From NCBI RefSeq assembly GCF_900176135.1, contig NZ_FWWW01000034.1, forward strand, positions 1 to 49,597: 49,597 nucleotides of DNA, read 5' to 3'. The notes beneath the pieces were generated by a model, which saw only the letters and a list, made by a program, of their open reading frames with translations, was not told the DNA's origin and ran no database searches. Shown here piece by piece: positions 40,887 through 49,367 of the stretch. Numbering within the stretch: the first letter of the stretch is position 1; the number at the start of each line of letters is the position of its first letter. Position numbers and translations under genes: made by a program. The stretch is from Hymenobacter roseosalivarius DSM 11622 (GTDB taxonomy: Bacteria > Bacteroidota > Bacteroidia > Cytophagales > Hymenobacteraceae).

Positions 40887-41309
40887 AGAGGCAGGAGTTA
40901 GAAATGAGCGCCGGATACCGAAAACCGGAGGCCGGGCAAGGGCTGCAAAGTAACAGAACGTCAGGCAGAACGCCACGAAGTATAAAGTACACCGGGCTTG
41001 GCCGGAACACTTCAAAGACCAAAACGCGCTCCGCAGTCAGGCTTGTGCCTGGTTGCTGAAATTCGATTATTGGTTGGACATCCCCTCCACTCTCTTTCTT
41101 TTTGGCTGATAACGCACGCAATTCCAGTCACTTCCCCGGCCAGGCCGTATAGGCTATTGCCGGTTCAGCTTGGACAGCGCTCCGGCCCGCGCTCCAACTT
41201 CGGGTGCCCATCCGCCGCCTCAGCGCGGCCGTCGGCTCTTATCTGCCCGCAGTCTCTTCCTCTGCTTTCCCGGCCGCCCCGCTTACCCCTCGCGCCCCGT
41301 GCGCTTCTC
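40887..41309. other. Spacer between divergent GyrI-like and PAS/HATPase genes
   Basis: 423 bases. Frames remain open into the neighbours but do not look like protein. No promoter box, RNA or hairpin that I can support. Confidence 0.5.
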
Positions 41310-42812
41310 ATGGAGTTCTTTTCTCCCGCCCTTGTCACCGGGCCTACTTTTCCCCTACCTGCCACCGACGAATTACTGCAAAGCGTATTGGACGTTTCGC
41401 TGACGCCCATCCAACTCTGGCGGCCCGTGTGCGGGCCGGATAGTGCGGTAACGAATTTTATTCTCGACTACCTCAACCCGGCTAGCCAGCGGATGCCGGC
41501 GCGGCCGGGCAGCACTTTGCTCGCCTGCTTTCCGCCCGCGGAGGTCGCCGGTATCTTCGCCTTTTGTCACCGCGTGTTTGTAACCGGCGTGGCCGGCCGC
41601 TACGACACTCCCTGTCAGGCCGACGAGCCTACTACCCTCTACCAGCTGGTGGCCCGGCGCAGCGGGGCACTGCTGATCGTCAGCTTCCCGGATACCGCCG
41701 ACTACACGCGCCCGGCCGCCGAAGAAGCCCTGCGCGACAGCCAGATTCGCGAAGCCGCCGCTTTGGCCAAGGCCCTGCGCCAGCGCCGCCGCCTGTTTTC
41801 ATTGTTTAAGGAGGCTCCCGGCCTTGTCGCTCGTCTCAGCGGCCCCGACCATGTGATTGAGCTGGCCAACGATGCTTTCCGGCAGGCGTTCGGCTTTCGG
41901 GAGCTGGTGGGCAAAACCTACCGCGAGGCGGCCCCGGAGCTGACCAACCAGCGGTTTTTCGACTGGCTCGACGAGGTGTACCGCACCGGCAAGACCTACC
42001 ACGGCAACGAGGTGCCCGCCCACCTCGACCGGACCAACTCGGGCCAGCTGGAGCCGAGCTACTTCAACTTCACCTACCAGGCTACCCACGACGCCGCGGG
42101 GGCCGTGGCGGGCATCCTGGTCTGTGCCTACGACGTGACCGAGCAGGTGGTGGCCCGCCAGCAGCTCCAGCAGCTCAATGAGGCGCTGGAAACCAGCGTG
42201 CGGGAGCGTACCCAGGCCGACGTGCTGGCCGCCCCGGAGCTAACCCAGGCGGCCAGCCAGGTGCTGCCCCTGCTCGATATGATGCAGGGGGCCGTGGAGC
42301 GCTTCCAGCTGACCCTGGCCCAGCTCACTGACATCGTCCGGCTGCAGGCCGCCCACACCCAGCCCGCCGAAACCGTGGACCTGGCCACCCTTATCGAAGA
42401 CGTGCGCCTCGACCTGGCCCCACTACTGGCCGCTGCCAAACCCGACATCCGCGTAGACGTGACGGGGTGCCCCAGCGTATCATTTGCCCCCCGCAACCTG
42501 CGCAGCATCGTGTACAACCTGCTCAGCAATGCCGTCAAGTACCGCGACCCCGCCCGGCCGCCCGTCGTGCAGCTGCGGTGCCACTCTACTGAAGGGGCCA
42601 CCGTGCTCGAAGTGCAGGACAACGGCCTGGGCCTCGACGAGACCCAGCAGGCCCGGCTCTTCGGGCTGTTTCAGCGCCTGCACAGCCACGTCGAAGGGTC
42701 GGGCGTGGGGCTGTATATGATCAAGAAAATCGTGGGAAACGCCGGTGGCACCATTCGTGTGGAGAGCCAGCGCGGGGTTGGCTCCAGCTTTGTTGTTTCG
42801 CTGCCCGGCTAA
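41310..42812 (+). CDS. PAS-domain sensor protein with HATPase but no HisKA H-box
   Basis: 500 residues from ATG 41310. Two PAS-like domains (about 15-130, and 165-285 with LVARLSGPDHVIELANDAFRQ and YDVTEQVVARQQ), a coil (LNEALETSVRERTQ), and a complete HATPase: N-box NLRSIVYNLLSNAVKYRD (N407), G1 VQDNGLGLDE, G2 EGSGVGLYMIKKIV. Related Cytophagales kinases have between the coil and LPLLDMMQGAVERF about 60 residues with the phosphoacceptor motif ASHDLK.PI. Here RERTQADVLAAPELTQ joins them directly (about residues 296-312) and no candidate histidine is present. It could not autophosphorylate in the usual way; it may be dead, a phosphatase, or work with a partner kinase. The response regulator follows 55 bases later. 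Confidence 0.85.
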   Translation: MEFFSPALVTGPTFPLPATDELLQSVLDVSLTPIQLWRPVCGPDSAVTNFILDYLNPASQRMPARPGSTLLACFPPAEVAGIFAFCHRVFVTGVAGRYDTPCQADEPTTLYQLVARRSGALLIVSFPDTADYTRPAAEEALRDSQIREAAALAKALRQRRRLFSLFKEAPGLVARLSGPDHVIELANDAFRQAFGFRELVGKTYREAAPELTNQRFFDWLDEVYRTGKTYHGNEVPAHLDRTNSGQLEPSYFNFTYQATHDAAGAVAGILVCAYDVTEQVVARQQLQQLNEALETSVRERTQADVLAAPELTQAASQVLPLLDMMQGAVERFQLTLAQLTDIVRLQAAHTQPAETVDLATLIEDVRLDLAPLLAAAKPDIRVDVTGCPSVSFAPRNLRSIVYNLLSNAVKYRDPARPPVVQLRCHSTEGATVLEVQDNGLGLDETQQARLFGLFQRLHSHVEGSGVGLYMIKKIVGNAGGTIRVESQRGVGSSFVVSLPG

Positions 42813-42867
42813 AACATTCCGACCCTGCTTCGCATTTATGCGGGCAGAAGTCCTTATTCTTATCTCT

Positions 42868-43290
42868 ATGAAAAAGCTCCCCGGTGTGCTGCTGGTCGAC
42901 GACGACTTTACTACTAACGCACTCAACGAACGGCTCCTGAAAAACCTGGACGTGGCCGACCAGTACTTGACTGCCAGCGACGGCCAGGAGGCCCTGACGG
43001 CCCTTGACCGGCTCAGCGCGGTTGCTACTCCTGCCAGTCCTATTCTGGTTCTGCTCGACGTGAAAATGCCCGTACTGGATGGCATGGGCTTTCTCGAAGC
43101 GTACCAGCGGTTGCCCCTGGCTCAGCAGAAAGCCGCGGTTATCGTTATGCACACCGCCTCCATGGTTTCGGAAGACTTGGACCGCGTGGAGGAGTTGCCC
43201 ATCGCCGGCCTGGTCAGCAAGCCCTTGACGAAGGAAAAGGTTAATACCATCCTTAAAATCCACTACCAGCGCCAGTTTCCGGCCAGCTAG
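42868..43290 (+). CDS. Single-domain response regulator (CheY-like)
   Basis: 140 residues from ATG 42868. Acidic pocket VDDD (D11-D13), phosphoacceptor D64 in LVLLDVKMPVLDG, the switch Thr in VMHTAS (T96) and Lys118 in VSKP. No output domain, so it acts by protein contact or as a phosphate shuttle. It follows the kinase-like gene at 41310 on the same strand and would be its partner, but that protein lacks a phosphoacceptor histidine. Confidence 0.92.
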   Translation: MKKLPGVLLVDDDFTTNALNERLLKNLDVADQYLTASDGQEALTALDRLSAVATPASPILVLLDVKMPVLDGMGFLEAYQRLPLAQQKAAVIVMHTASMVSEDLDRVEELPIAGLVSKPLTKEKVNTILKIHYQRQFPAS

Positions 43291-43311
43291 TGCCCTGAAT
43301 TTTGTTTGCCA

Positions 43312-43371
43312 GCATCTTGCAAAGCAGAACGGGCAGACCATGTGGTCCGCCCGTTCTGCTTTGCAAGATGC
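43312..43371. terminator. Long bidirectional stem-loop
   Basis: Perfect 23-bp arms (43312-43334 and 43349-43371); five further pairs inside after one mismatch. Between the convergent response regulator and ABC exporter genes. No T-run. Confidence 0.75.
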
Positions 43372-43464
43372 CTTGTATGACGTGGTCCGTCTTTAGTTTG
43401 GTCAGTTGCTGGCGCTAATTTTCATAACGATGCGTCATTCGACTGCCACCAGAATATCGGCTTT

Positions 43465-45249
43465 TTACGCCTTCAAATCCAGGCTCACGTCTTTGTACTG
43501 CATCTGGTACAGCTGCTGATAAAAGCCGCCGTGGCGCAATAGCTCCTCGTGCGTGCCCGATTCCTTAATCTCGCCCCGGTCGAGGACGATGATGCGGTCG
43601 GCCTTCTGAATGGTGCTGAGGCGGTGAGCGATAACCAGCGAGGTGCGGCCCTCCATGAGCTTGTCGATGGCCTCCTGAATCAGCTCCTCGGTTTCGCTGT
43701 CTACGGAGGAAGTAGCTTCGTCCAGAATAATAATGCGTGGCTGGTACACCATGGCCCGCACGAAGCTGATGAGCTGGCGCTGACCCACGGAAAGCGTAGC
43801 GCCGCGCTCCATCACCGGATAGTGTAGCCCCCCAGGCAGCCGCTCGATAAAGCGCCGGGCACCCACCAGATCGGCGGCTTCCCAGATCTGGGCTTCCGTA
43901 ATGTCCGTGTTGCCCAGGGTGATATTGTCGGCAATGGTGCCCGCGAACAGGAATACGTCCTGCAAAACCACGCCGATGTGCTTGCGCAACTCCTTCAAAT
44001 CGAACTCGCGCAGGTCGTGGCCGTCCACGCGGATGGTGCCTTTGTTTATTTCGTAGAAGCGGCTGAGCAGATTGATAATGGACGTTTTGCCTGCCCCGGT
44101 CGCGCCCACGAAGGCAATGGTCTGGCCGGCTTTCACTTCGAAGCTGATGTCGCGCAACACGTACTCCTCGTCGTTGTAGGCAAACCAGACATTCTCAAAA
44201 TTCACGTCGCCACGCACGGCGGTCGGGGCCAGGGTACCCGTGTCGGCAATCAGCTCCTTGCTGTCGAGCAGCTTGAGCAGGCGCTCCGTGCTGACCAGAC
44301 CGAGCTGCAAGGTATTGAAGCGGTCAGCAATCTGGCGTATTGGCCTGAAAAACAGCGCGTTATATAGAATAAAGGCAATGAGCGCGCCCTTGGAGATGGT
44401 ACCTTCAATCTGGCCCTGGGCCGCGTACCATACCAGCAGGCCCACGCCCATGGCGGCCAGCACCTCAGCCACCGGAAAGTAGATGGAGTAGTACAGCACC
44501 GACTTCACATTAGCGCGGGTGTGTTCCTGGTTGATGGCCTTGAACTTGCGAAATTCGCGCTCCTCGTTATTAAAGATCTGCACTACGTTCATGCCCGTCA
44601 GGTGCTCCTGCACGAAGGAGTTGAGGCTGGCCACGGCCGTGCGCACTTCCTGAAACGACTGTTTTACCTTTTCCTTGAATACGTAGGTGCTGATAATCAG
44701 GGGCGGAATGACGGACAGGCTCACCAGCGTCAGCCGCCAGTCGATCCAGAACATGAAGCCCATGATGAACAAGAGCTGCAAAATATCGCCAATCATGGCC
44801 GCCAGCCCTTCGCTGAACACATCTGAAAGCGTTTCTACGTCGGAAATATTGCGCGTCACCAGCACCCCGATGGGCGTACGGTCAAAGAACTTCAAGCGCA
44901 AATTCAAAATATGCTGATATAAATCAACCCGGATATCGCGCACGATGTACTGGCCCAGCCAGCCTCCAAAGTACGTTTGCAGATAGCTGACCAGCGTATG
45001 GGCCACCAGCAAGACCAGCAGCAGCGCGAACATCTGGTTTACGCCCGTCAGGTCGCCCTGCTCGATACTACGGTCTACCATTTTCTGAATCAGAAAGGGG
45101 CGCAGGGTGCCCAGGGCGGCCGTGGCCACGGTCAGAAAAATCAGGAAATAAAATATCCGCCGGTAGGGCCGCACATACTTCATCAGGCGGCTCAGCACCT
45201 GCCAGTCGAAGATATTGCCGGTTTTGGTAGCGGTAGTTGCTTGCTCCAC
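43465..45249 (-). CDS. ABC exporter, membrane domain fused to ATPase (MsbA/LmrA type)
   Basis: 594 residues, GTG start 45249. Six helices in about 30-320; Walker A GATGAGKTS, Q-loop VLQDVFLF, Walker B IIILDEATSSVDSE with the catalytic Glu, H-loop IAHRLS. The ABC signature reads LSVGQ instead of LSGGQ, a variant known in this subfamily. Its own Walker B is canonical, unlike the exporter at 37438, so a heterodimer of the two is imaginable, though equal length and distance also suit two homodimers. Substrate unknown (lipid, drug or peptide). Downstream of truA by 122 bases. Confidence 0.92.
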   Translation of the reverse strand: MEQATTATKTGNIFDWQVLSRLMKYVRPYRRIFYFLIFLTVATAALGTLRPFLIQKMVDRSIEQGDLTGVNQMFALLLVLLVAHTLVSYLQTYFGGWLGQYIVRDIRVDLYQHILNLRLKFFDRTPIGVLVTRNISDVETLSDVFSEGLAAMIGDILQLLFIMGFMFWIDWRLTLVSLSVIPPLIISTYVFKEKVKQSFQEVRTAVASLNSFVQEHLTGMNVVQIFNNEEREFRKFKAINQEHTRANVKSVLYYSIYFPVAEVLAAMGVGLLVWYAAQGQIEGTISKGALIAFILYNALFFRPIRQIADRFNTLQLGLVSTERLLKLLDSKELIADTGTLAPTAVRGDVNFENVWFAYNDEEYVLRDISFEVKAGQTIAFVGATGAGKTSIINLLSRFYEINKGTIRVDGHDLREFDLKELRKHIGVVLQDVFLFAGTIADNITLGNTDITEAQIWEAADLVGARRFIERLPGGLHYPVMERGATLSVGQRQLISFVRAMVYQPRIIILDEATSSVDSETEELIQEAIDKLMEGRTSLVIAHRLSTIQKADRIIVLDRGEIKESGTHEELLRHGGFYQQLYQMQYKDVSLDLKA

Positions 45250-45371
45250 AGAGGATTTGTTAGGCTATAAAGGATACTAAGGACAAGTAACCACGCGCGG
45301 GCACCGGAGGTTGCAAATTGCCCATTTTGTCATCCTGAGGAACGAAGGATAACAACGACGGGGAATAACCC

Positions 45372-46163
45372 CTACGAACCCAGCACAAAGTACGGCATTC
45401 CAGTAGGCCCTTCCGCTGTTACCAGTTCTGCCGGATACTCTATTCTGCTCAGAAAAAGCCCCCTGGCCACGGCCGCGCCACTGGCTGCAATGCGGCTTTG
45501 CGCGTGCAGGATGCGTTTGAACTCGTCGGGGGTCAGCTTGCCGCGGCCTACGCTCAGCAGCGTGCCCACTACCAGGCGCACCATGCCCCGCACGAAGCGG
45601 TTGGCCCGAATCCGAAATACCAGCCCACCTGGCGTCGAGTGCCAGCCGGCCTCGTAGCACACGCAGACATAATGATTCTCGCCGCCTTTCACTTTGGAAA
45701 AGCTGGTAAAGTCGCGGGAGCCGAGCAGATGGGCCGCCGCCTCATTCATAGCCGCCACGTCGGGGGCGCGGTCGAGGTAAAGGCTTTGATTGACGCCGAA
45801 AGGGTCGGGAATGAGGCGCACGAAATACTCGTAGGTGCGGGCTTCGGCATCGAAGCGGGCGTGGGCCTTATCCGGCACGGGGTGCAGGCGGCGCACGGCA
45901 ATATCGGGGGGCAACGCGCGGTTGAGGCGATACAAAATCGTGGCCTCATCCAGACTGGGGGGCAAATCGGCATCGAAGTGCGCGACCTGGTGGCTGGCAT
46001 GCACGCCCGAATCGGTGCGACCGCTGCCCAGCGTGTACACGGGCTGGCGCAATACCTGCGAGAGGCAGCGGTCCAGCTCCTGCTGCACGGTGAGCGTGTT
46101 GGGCTGCACCTGCCAACCGTGGAAGCGAGTACCGTCGTAGGCCAGATGAAGAAAATAGCGCAT
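45372..46163 (-). CDS. truA: tRNA pseudouridine(38-40) synthase TruA
   Basis: 263 residues. LAYDGTRFHGWQVQPN begins the family; catalytic Asp51 lies in GSGRTDSGVHA; FDAEARTYEYFV and IRANRFVRGMVRLVVGTLLSVGRG complete it. It converts uridines of the anticodon arm. ATG 46163, eleven bases after the stop of the GNAT gene, so these two and the thiolase probably form one operon. Confidence 0.95.
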   Translation of the reverse strand: MRYFLHLAYDGTRFHGWQVQPNTLTVQQELDRCLSQVLRQPVYTLGSGRTDSGVHASHQVAHFDADLPPSLDEATILYRLNRALPPDIAVRRLHPVPDKAHARFDAEARTYEYFVRLIPDPFGVNQSLYLDRAPDVAAMNEAAAHLLGSRDFTSFSKVKGGENHYVCVCYEAGWHSTPGGLVFRIRANRFVRGMVRLVVGTLLSVGRGKLTPDEFKRILHAQSRIAASGAAVARGLFLSRIEYPAELVTAEGPTGMPYFVLGS

Positions 46164-46174
46164 AAGTTGTTGGA

Positions 46175-46717
46175 TTACCTCACCAGGGCGTACAGCAAGG
46201 CGTCCAGCGTCTGGCCATCTTTGGTGATGCTTTTACGCAACCGGCCTTCCAACTCAAATCCAGACTTTTCCAACACCCGCGCCGAGGCGATATTGGGCCC
46301 AAAGACTTCGGCATAAATCCGAACCAAATCGAAGTGGGCGAAAGCGTAGTCAGCCAAGACCCGCACGGCACTTGTCATGATGCTCCGGCCCCACTGCGGC
46401 CGGGCCAGCCAGTAGCCGATTTTGGCGTTGCGCCGATGCACGTCCTCTCCAAATAATACGCTGATGGCCCCAGCCGCCGTACCATTCACCTCTATACACG
46501 AGTGTATATCAACTGAGTCAGGATTAGTCACGAAGCCGATGTACCAATCAGCATCTTCCCTCTGATAGGGGTGCGGAAACACGTCGCCCAGATTTTGCCA
46601 GATGCCCCGGTCGTTGGCGGCCTCGGCCAAGGCTGGCGCATCGCTTAGCTGCCAGGGCCGCAGCCGCGCCCCAAGTAGAGGCAAATCCAATGTAGGGCGC
46701 AGCCGGGCATCTGGCAT
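46175..46717 (-). CDS. GNAT acetyltransferase, RimJ/RimL-like
   Basis: 180 residues from ATG 46717, sixteen bases after the thiolase stop. LGARLRPWQLSDAPALAEAAND opens the family; IGYWLARPQWGRSIMTSAVRVLADYAF has the acetyl-CoA motif (usually Q/RGxGxG/A, here QWGRSI) and RIYAEVFGPNIASARVLEKSGFELEGRLR is the C-terminal motif B. Probably acetylates a protein N-terminus or a small amine; target unknown. Confidence 0.9.
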   Translation of the reverse strand: MPDARLRPTLDLPLLGARLRPWQLSDAPALAEAANDRGIWQNLGDVFPHPYQREDADWYIGFVTNPDSVDIHSCIEVNGTAAGAISVLFGEDVHRRNAKIGYWLARPQWGRSIMTSAVRVLADYAFAHFDLVRIYAEVFGPNIASARVLEKSGFELEGRLRKSITKDGQTLDALLYALVR

Positions 46718-46733
46718 AAGGCCGGAGGGCAAA

Positions 46734-47936
46734 TCAGACCTTCTCGTAAATAACGGCCGCGCCCTGGCCGACCCCGACGCACATGGTCGCCAGGCCGTAG
46801 CGCACGCCTTCGCGGCGCTGCATCTCGTGAAGCAGCGTAGCCGTGATACGCGAGCCGCTGGCTCCCAGCGGGTGGCCAATGGCAATAGAACCGCCATTGA
46901 CGTTTACTTTTTCAGGATCAAGCTCGAGGTCGCGGATGCAGGCAATGGACTGAGCGGCAAACGCTTCGTTCAACTCAATCAGATCTATGTCATTCATGGT
47001 CAGGCCCGCGCGCTGCAATACCTTCTGGCTGGCGGGCACTGGTCCGAGTCCCATATAAGCCGGATCGACGCCAGCTACGGCGGCGGCAACCACTCGGGCC
47101 AGGGGCTTGAGGTTGTAGCGCTTCAGCGCTTCTTCGCTTACTATTATCACGCCGGCGGCCCCGTCGTTGATACCCGCTGAGTTGCCGGCCGTCACGGTTC
47201 CGTCCTGGGGCTGAAACGCAGGCTTGAGCGTGCCCAGCTTCTCAACAGTAGACAAGCGCGGCGGCTCATCGGTATCAAACAAAGCAGCGTCGCCCTTAGG
47301 GTTAGGCACAAATACGGGCACGATTTCGCGGCGAAAACGGCCTTTCTCATTGGCGCGGTGGTATTTGCGCTGGGAGTTAAAGGCAAACTCGTCTTGCTCC
47401 AGGCGCGTGATGCCGTACTTGCGGGCTACGTTTTCCGCCGTTTCGCCCATGGCATATGGGTGATGCAGCTTCGAAAGCTTCTGATTGACAAAGCGCCAGC
47501 CCAAGGTGGTGTCGTGGGCGGTAAGCTCACGACCGAAGGCGGTTTCCGACTTGGCCATCACGAACGGAGCGCGGGTCATGCTCTCGGCACCGCCGGCCAG
47601 GTATACGTCGCCTTCGCCGCAGCGCACAGCCCGCGAGGCATCAATGATGCTTTGCAAACCCGAAGCGCACAGGCGATTTACGGTGTTGCCGGGAACCGTG
47701 GCAGGCAAGCCGGCCAGCAGACCAGCCATACGGGCCACGTTGCGGTTGTCTTCGCCGGCCTGGTTAGCGGCTCCGATAATAATGTCTTCTACGGCCGCCT
47801 TGTCGAGGGTCGGATTGCGGCGTAATAGCTCGCGCAGGACGTGTGCGGCGAGGTCATCGGGACGGACGCTACTGAGCGCGCCGCCAAACCGTCCGATAGG
47901 GGTGCGGACGGCATCTACTATATAAGCACTTAGCAT
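46734..47936 (-). CDS. Thiolase, acetyl-CoA C-acyltransferase (3-oxoadipyl-CoA thiolase-like)
   Basis: 400 residues. Nucleophile Cys90 in VNRLCASGL, His355 in GHPLGASGS, and acid/base Cys386 in [14 protein letters not shown] is also present. Segments [38 protein letters not shown] and [13 protein letters not shown] are closest to PcaF/PaaJ-type thiolases, but no aromatic catabolism genes adjoin, so fatty-acid or branched-chain degradation is equally possible. ATG 47936; divergent from the DUF4293 gene with 91 bases between. Confidence 0.92.
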   Translation of the reverse strand: MLSAYIVDAVRTPIGRFGGALSSVRPDDLAAHVLRELLRRNPTLDKAAVEDIIIGAANQAGEDNRNVARMAGLLAGLPATVPGNTVNRLCASGLQSIIDASRAVRCGEGDVYLAGGAESMTRAPFVMAKSETAFGRELTAHDTTLGWRFVNQKLSKLHHPYAMGETAENVARKYGITRLEQDEFAFNSQRKYHRANEKGRFRREIVPVFVPNPKGDAALFDTDEPPRLSTVEKLGTLKPAFQPQDGTVTAGNSAGINDGAAGVIIVSEEALKRYNLKPLARVVAAAVAGVDPAYMGLGPVPASQKVLQRAGLTMNDIDLIELNEAFAAQSIACIRDLELDPEKVNVNGGSIAIGHPLGASGSRITATLLHEMQRREGVRYGLATMCVGVGQGAAVIYEKV

Positions 47937-47971
47937 TGGCTTGGAATGCGGTTATTACGGTCGTTGTTGGC

Positions 47972-47979
47972 TACTTTTG
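47972..47979 (+). promoter_or_regulatory. Candidate TAnnTTTG promoter element of DUF4293 gene
   Basis: TACTTTTG, exact -7 consensus, ends 48 bases before the ATG at 48028. No clear -33 box. Confidence 0.45.
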
Positions 47980-48027
47980 CCGGCCCGTAGGCTTCGGCAA
48001 CGCGGCGCGAACCGTCAAACCACAAAG

Positions 48028-48504
48028 ATGATACAAAGAATCCAAAGCGTGTTCCTTCTTTTGCTGGCCCTGGCCATGCTCAGTGTATTAGTGCTGCCTA
48101 TTTGGAGCAAAACTGACCCGATGACCGGGCAGGAAGTGGTGCTATCGGCCTATAAGCTGGCTTTTACGAACCCTCAACCAGGCTCACCCGCGCCGACGCC
48201 GACGTATCTCATTGCCATTCTGGCGCTGGCTTCGGCGGCCGTGGCCGTGTACGAGATTTTCCAGTTCAAGAACCGTTTCCGCCAGCTTAAGCTGGGCTTA
48301 GTCAACTTTCTGCTGATCGTAGCTACCATCGGGGCGGGCTTCTACTATTCCGGCGTAGGCGAGCAGCTGCTCAATATCAAAGTTCCCGGCGAGTTTGAGG
48401 CCGGCTTCTACCTCCCTACCCTGGCCCTGCTGCTCAACGTATTGGCCAACCGCTTCATCCGCCGCGACGAGCAGCTCGTGCGCAGCATGGATCGGCTGCG
48501 GTGA
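48028..48504 (+). CDS. DUF4293 membrane protein
   Basis: 158 residues from ATG 48028. MIQRIQSVFLLLLALAMLSVL at the start is the DUF4293 hallmark; four helices at about 5-25, 60-80, 92-112 and 125-142; KNRFRQLKLGLVNFLLI lies between helices 2 and 3. Bacteroidota-specific, function unknown. An in-frame upstream extension to 47941 is soluble-looking and rejected. Confidence 0.88.
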   Translation: MIQRIQSVFLLLLALAMLSVLVLPIWSKTDPMTGQEVVLSAYKLAFTNPQPGSPAPTPTYLIAILALASAAVAVYEIFQFKNRFRQLKLGLVNFLLIVATIGAGFYYSGVGEQLLNIKVPGEFEAGFYLPTLALLLNVLANRFIRRDEQLVRSMDRLR

Positions 48505-48529
48505 TGAGCCGCGAGTATCTCTTCAACTC

Positions 48530-48564
48530 AAAAGGCCCCCGAAATAGCTCTGGGGGGCTTTTTT
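48530..48564 (+). terminator. Terminator after DUF4293 gene
   Basis: AAAAGGCCCCC, loop region, CTGGGGGGCTTTTTT. The left arm is a degenerate copy of the usual GCCCCCCAG stem; T6 favours the plus strand. Confidence 0.75.
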
Positions 48565-48581
48565 GTTAAAAACGCTGTTGG

Positions 48582-49367
48582 CTATCGGCCTCTGCTACGC
48601 TCCACGAACTCCTCTAGCTCACGGGCACTGGAACTAAAGCGAAACACGTCATACACCCGGTAGAAATTCTGCCTGTCGGCCACGGCGGGGTAGGCGTATT
48701 TGGCTAGCTCCAGCTTGTCTTTATCAAAGTCGAACTGCGTGAGCAGATGCCGCAGGTCATCGGCCCGGATGCTGGTTTCGCTCAACGCCTGGCGGGCCAC
48801 CAGCAGCTTGTCACTATCAAAGGGGCGAGCCGCCAGCGCCTGCGCCAGCCTGTCCACATCCTGCGGCGTCATCACCTGGTAAGCACCAGGATAGCCCGCC
48901 CCGGGGCTGGGCGGATACGGGCCATACGGGTCAGCTGGGGCGGTGGGTCGCCGGTCGGGGTAGCCATCCTCATAGATAATGTCGCCGGACTGGTCAGGAT
49001 AGCCCCGCCCTGGTCCGCGGCCCAGGCCAAGAGGCACGGCGGCTACTTTGCGCAGGGCGGGGGCGTAGCCGCTACGGGCGATAAGCACGTAGCTGGTTTC
49101 CAGGCCAGGGTCGAGGAAAACGCGTGTACGGTAACTGACGGCGCGGCCGTACGGAGTCGGAATTCGAAACTCGGCCCAGTGAAAGCCGGGCGCGAGCCGG
49201 TCGATGGACACCTGCCGCACGCCGCCACGGGTTAGCGGCTGCCCATCAAATACCAGGTGAAACGGAATGCCACGCTCGGAGGCAAAGTTGACGATAACCG
49301 GCGCGGCACGAAGCTGGGCCGATAACAGCATCAGCAATCCGATGCTCAGAAGTAAGGCCTTTTTCAT
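48582..49367 (-). CDS. DUF4476 secreted protein
   Basis: 261 residues. Signal peptide 1-21 (LRA-APV). Residues about 22-110 form a beta-rich N-terminal module (VNFASERGIPFHLVFDGQPL, SYRTRVFLDPGLETSYVL), then a Pro/Gly/Tyr-rich linker (about 118-163), then DUF4476 (VDRLAQALAARPFDSDKLLV, IRADDLRHLLTQFDFDKDKL, FYRVYDVFRFSSSARELEEF). Known only as a Bacteroidota domain; function unknown, probably periplasmic or surface exposed. ATG 49367. Confidence 0.88.
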   Translation of the reverse strand: MKKALLLSIGLLMLLSAQLRAAPVIVNFASERGIPFHLVFDGQPLTRGGVRQVSIDRLAPGFHWAEFRIPTPYGRAVSYRTRVFLDPGLETSYVLIARSGYAPALRKVAAVPLGLGRGPGRGYPDQSGDIIYEDGYPDRRPTAPADPYGPYPPSPGAGYPGAYQVMTPQDVDRLAQALAARPFDSDKLLVARQALSETSIRADDLRHLLTQFDFDKDKLELAKYAYPAVADRQNFYRVYDVFRFSSSARELEEFVERSRGR

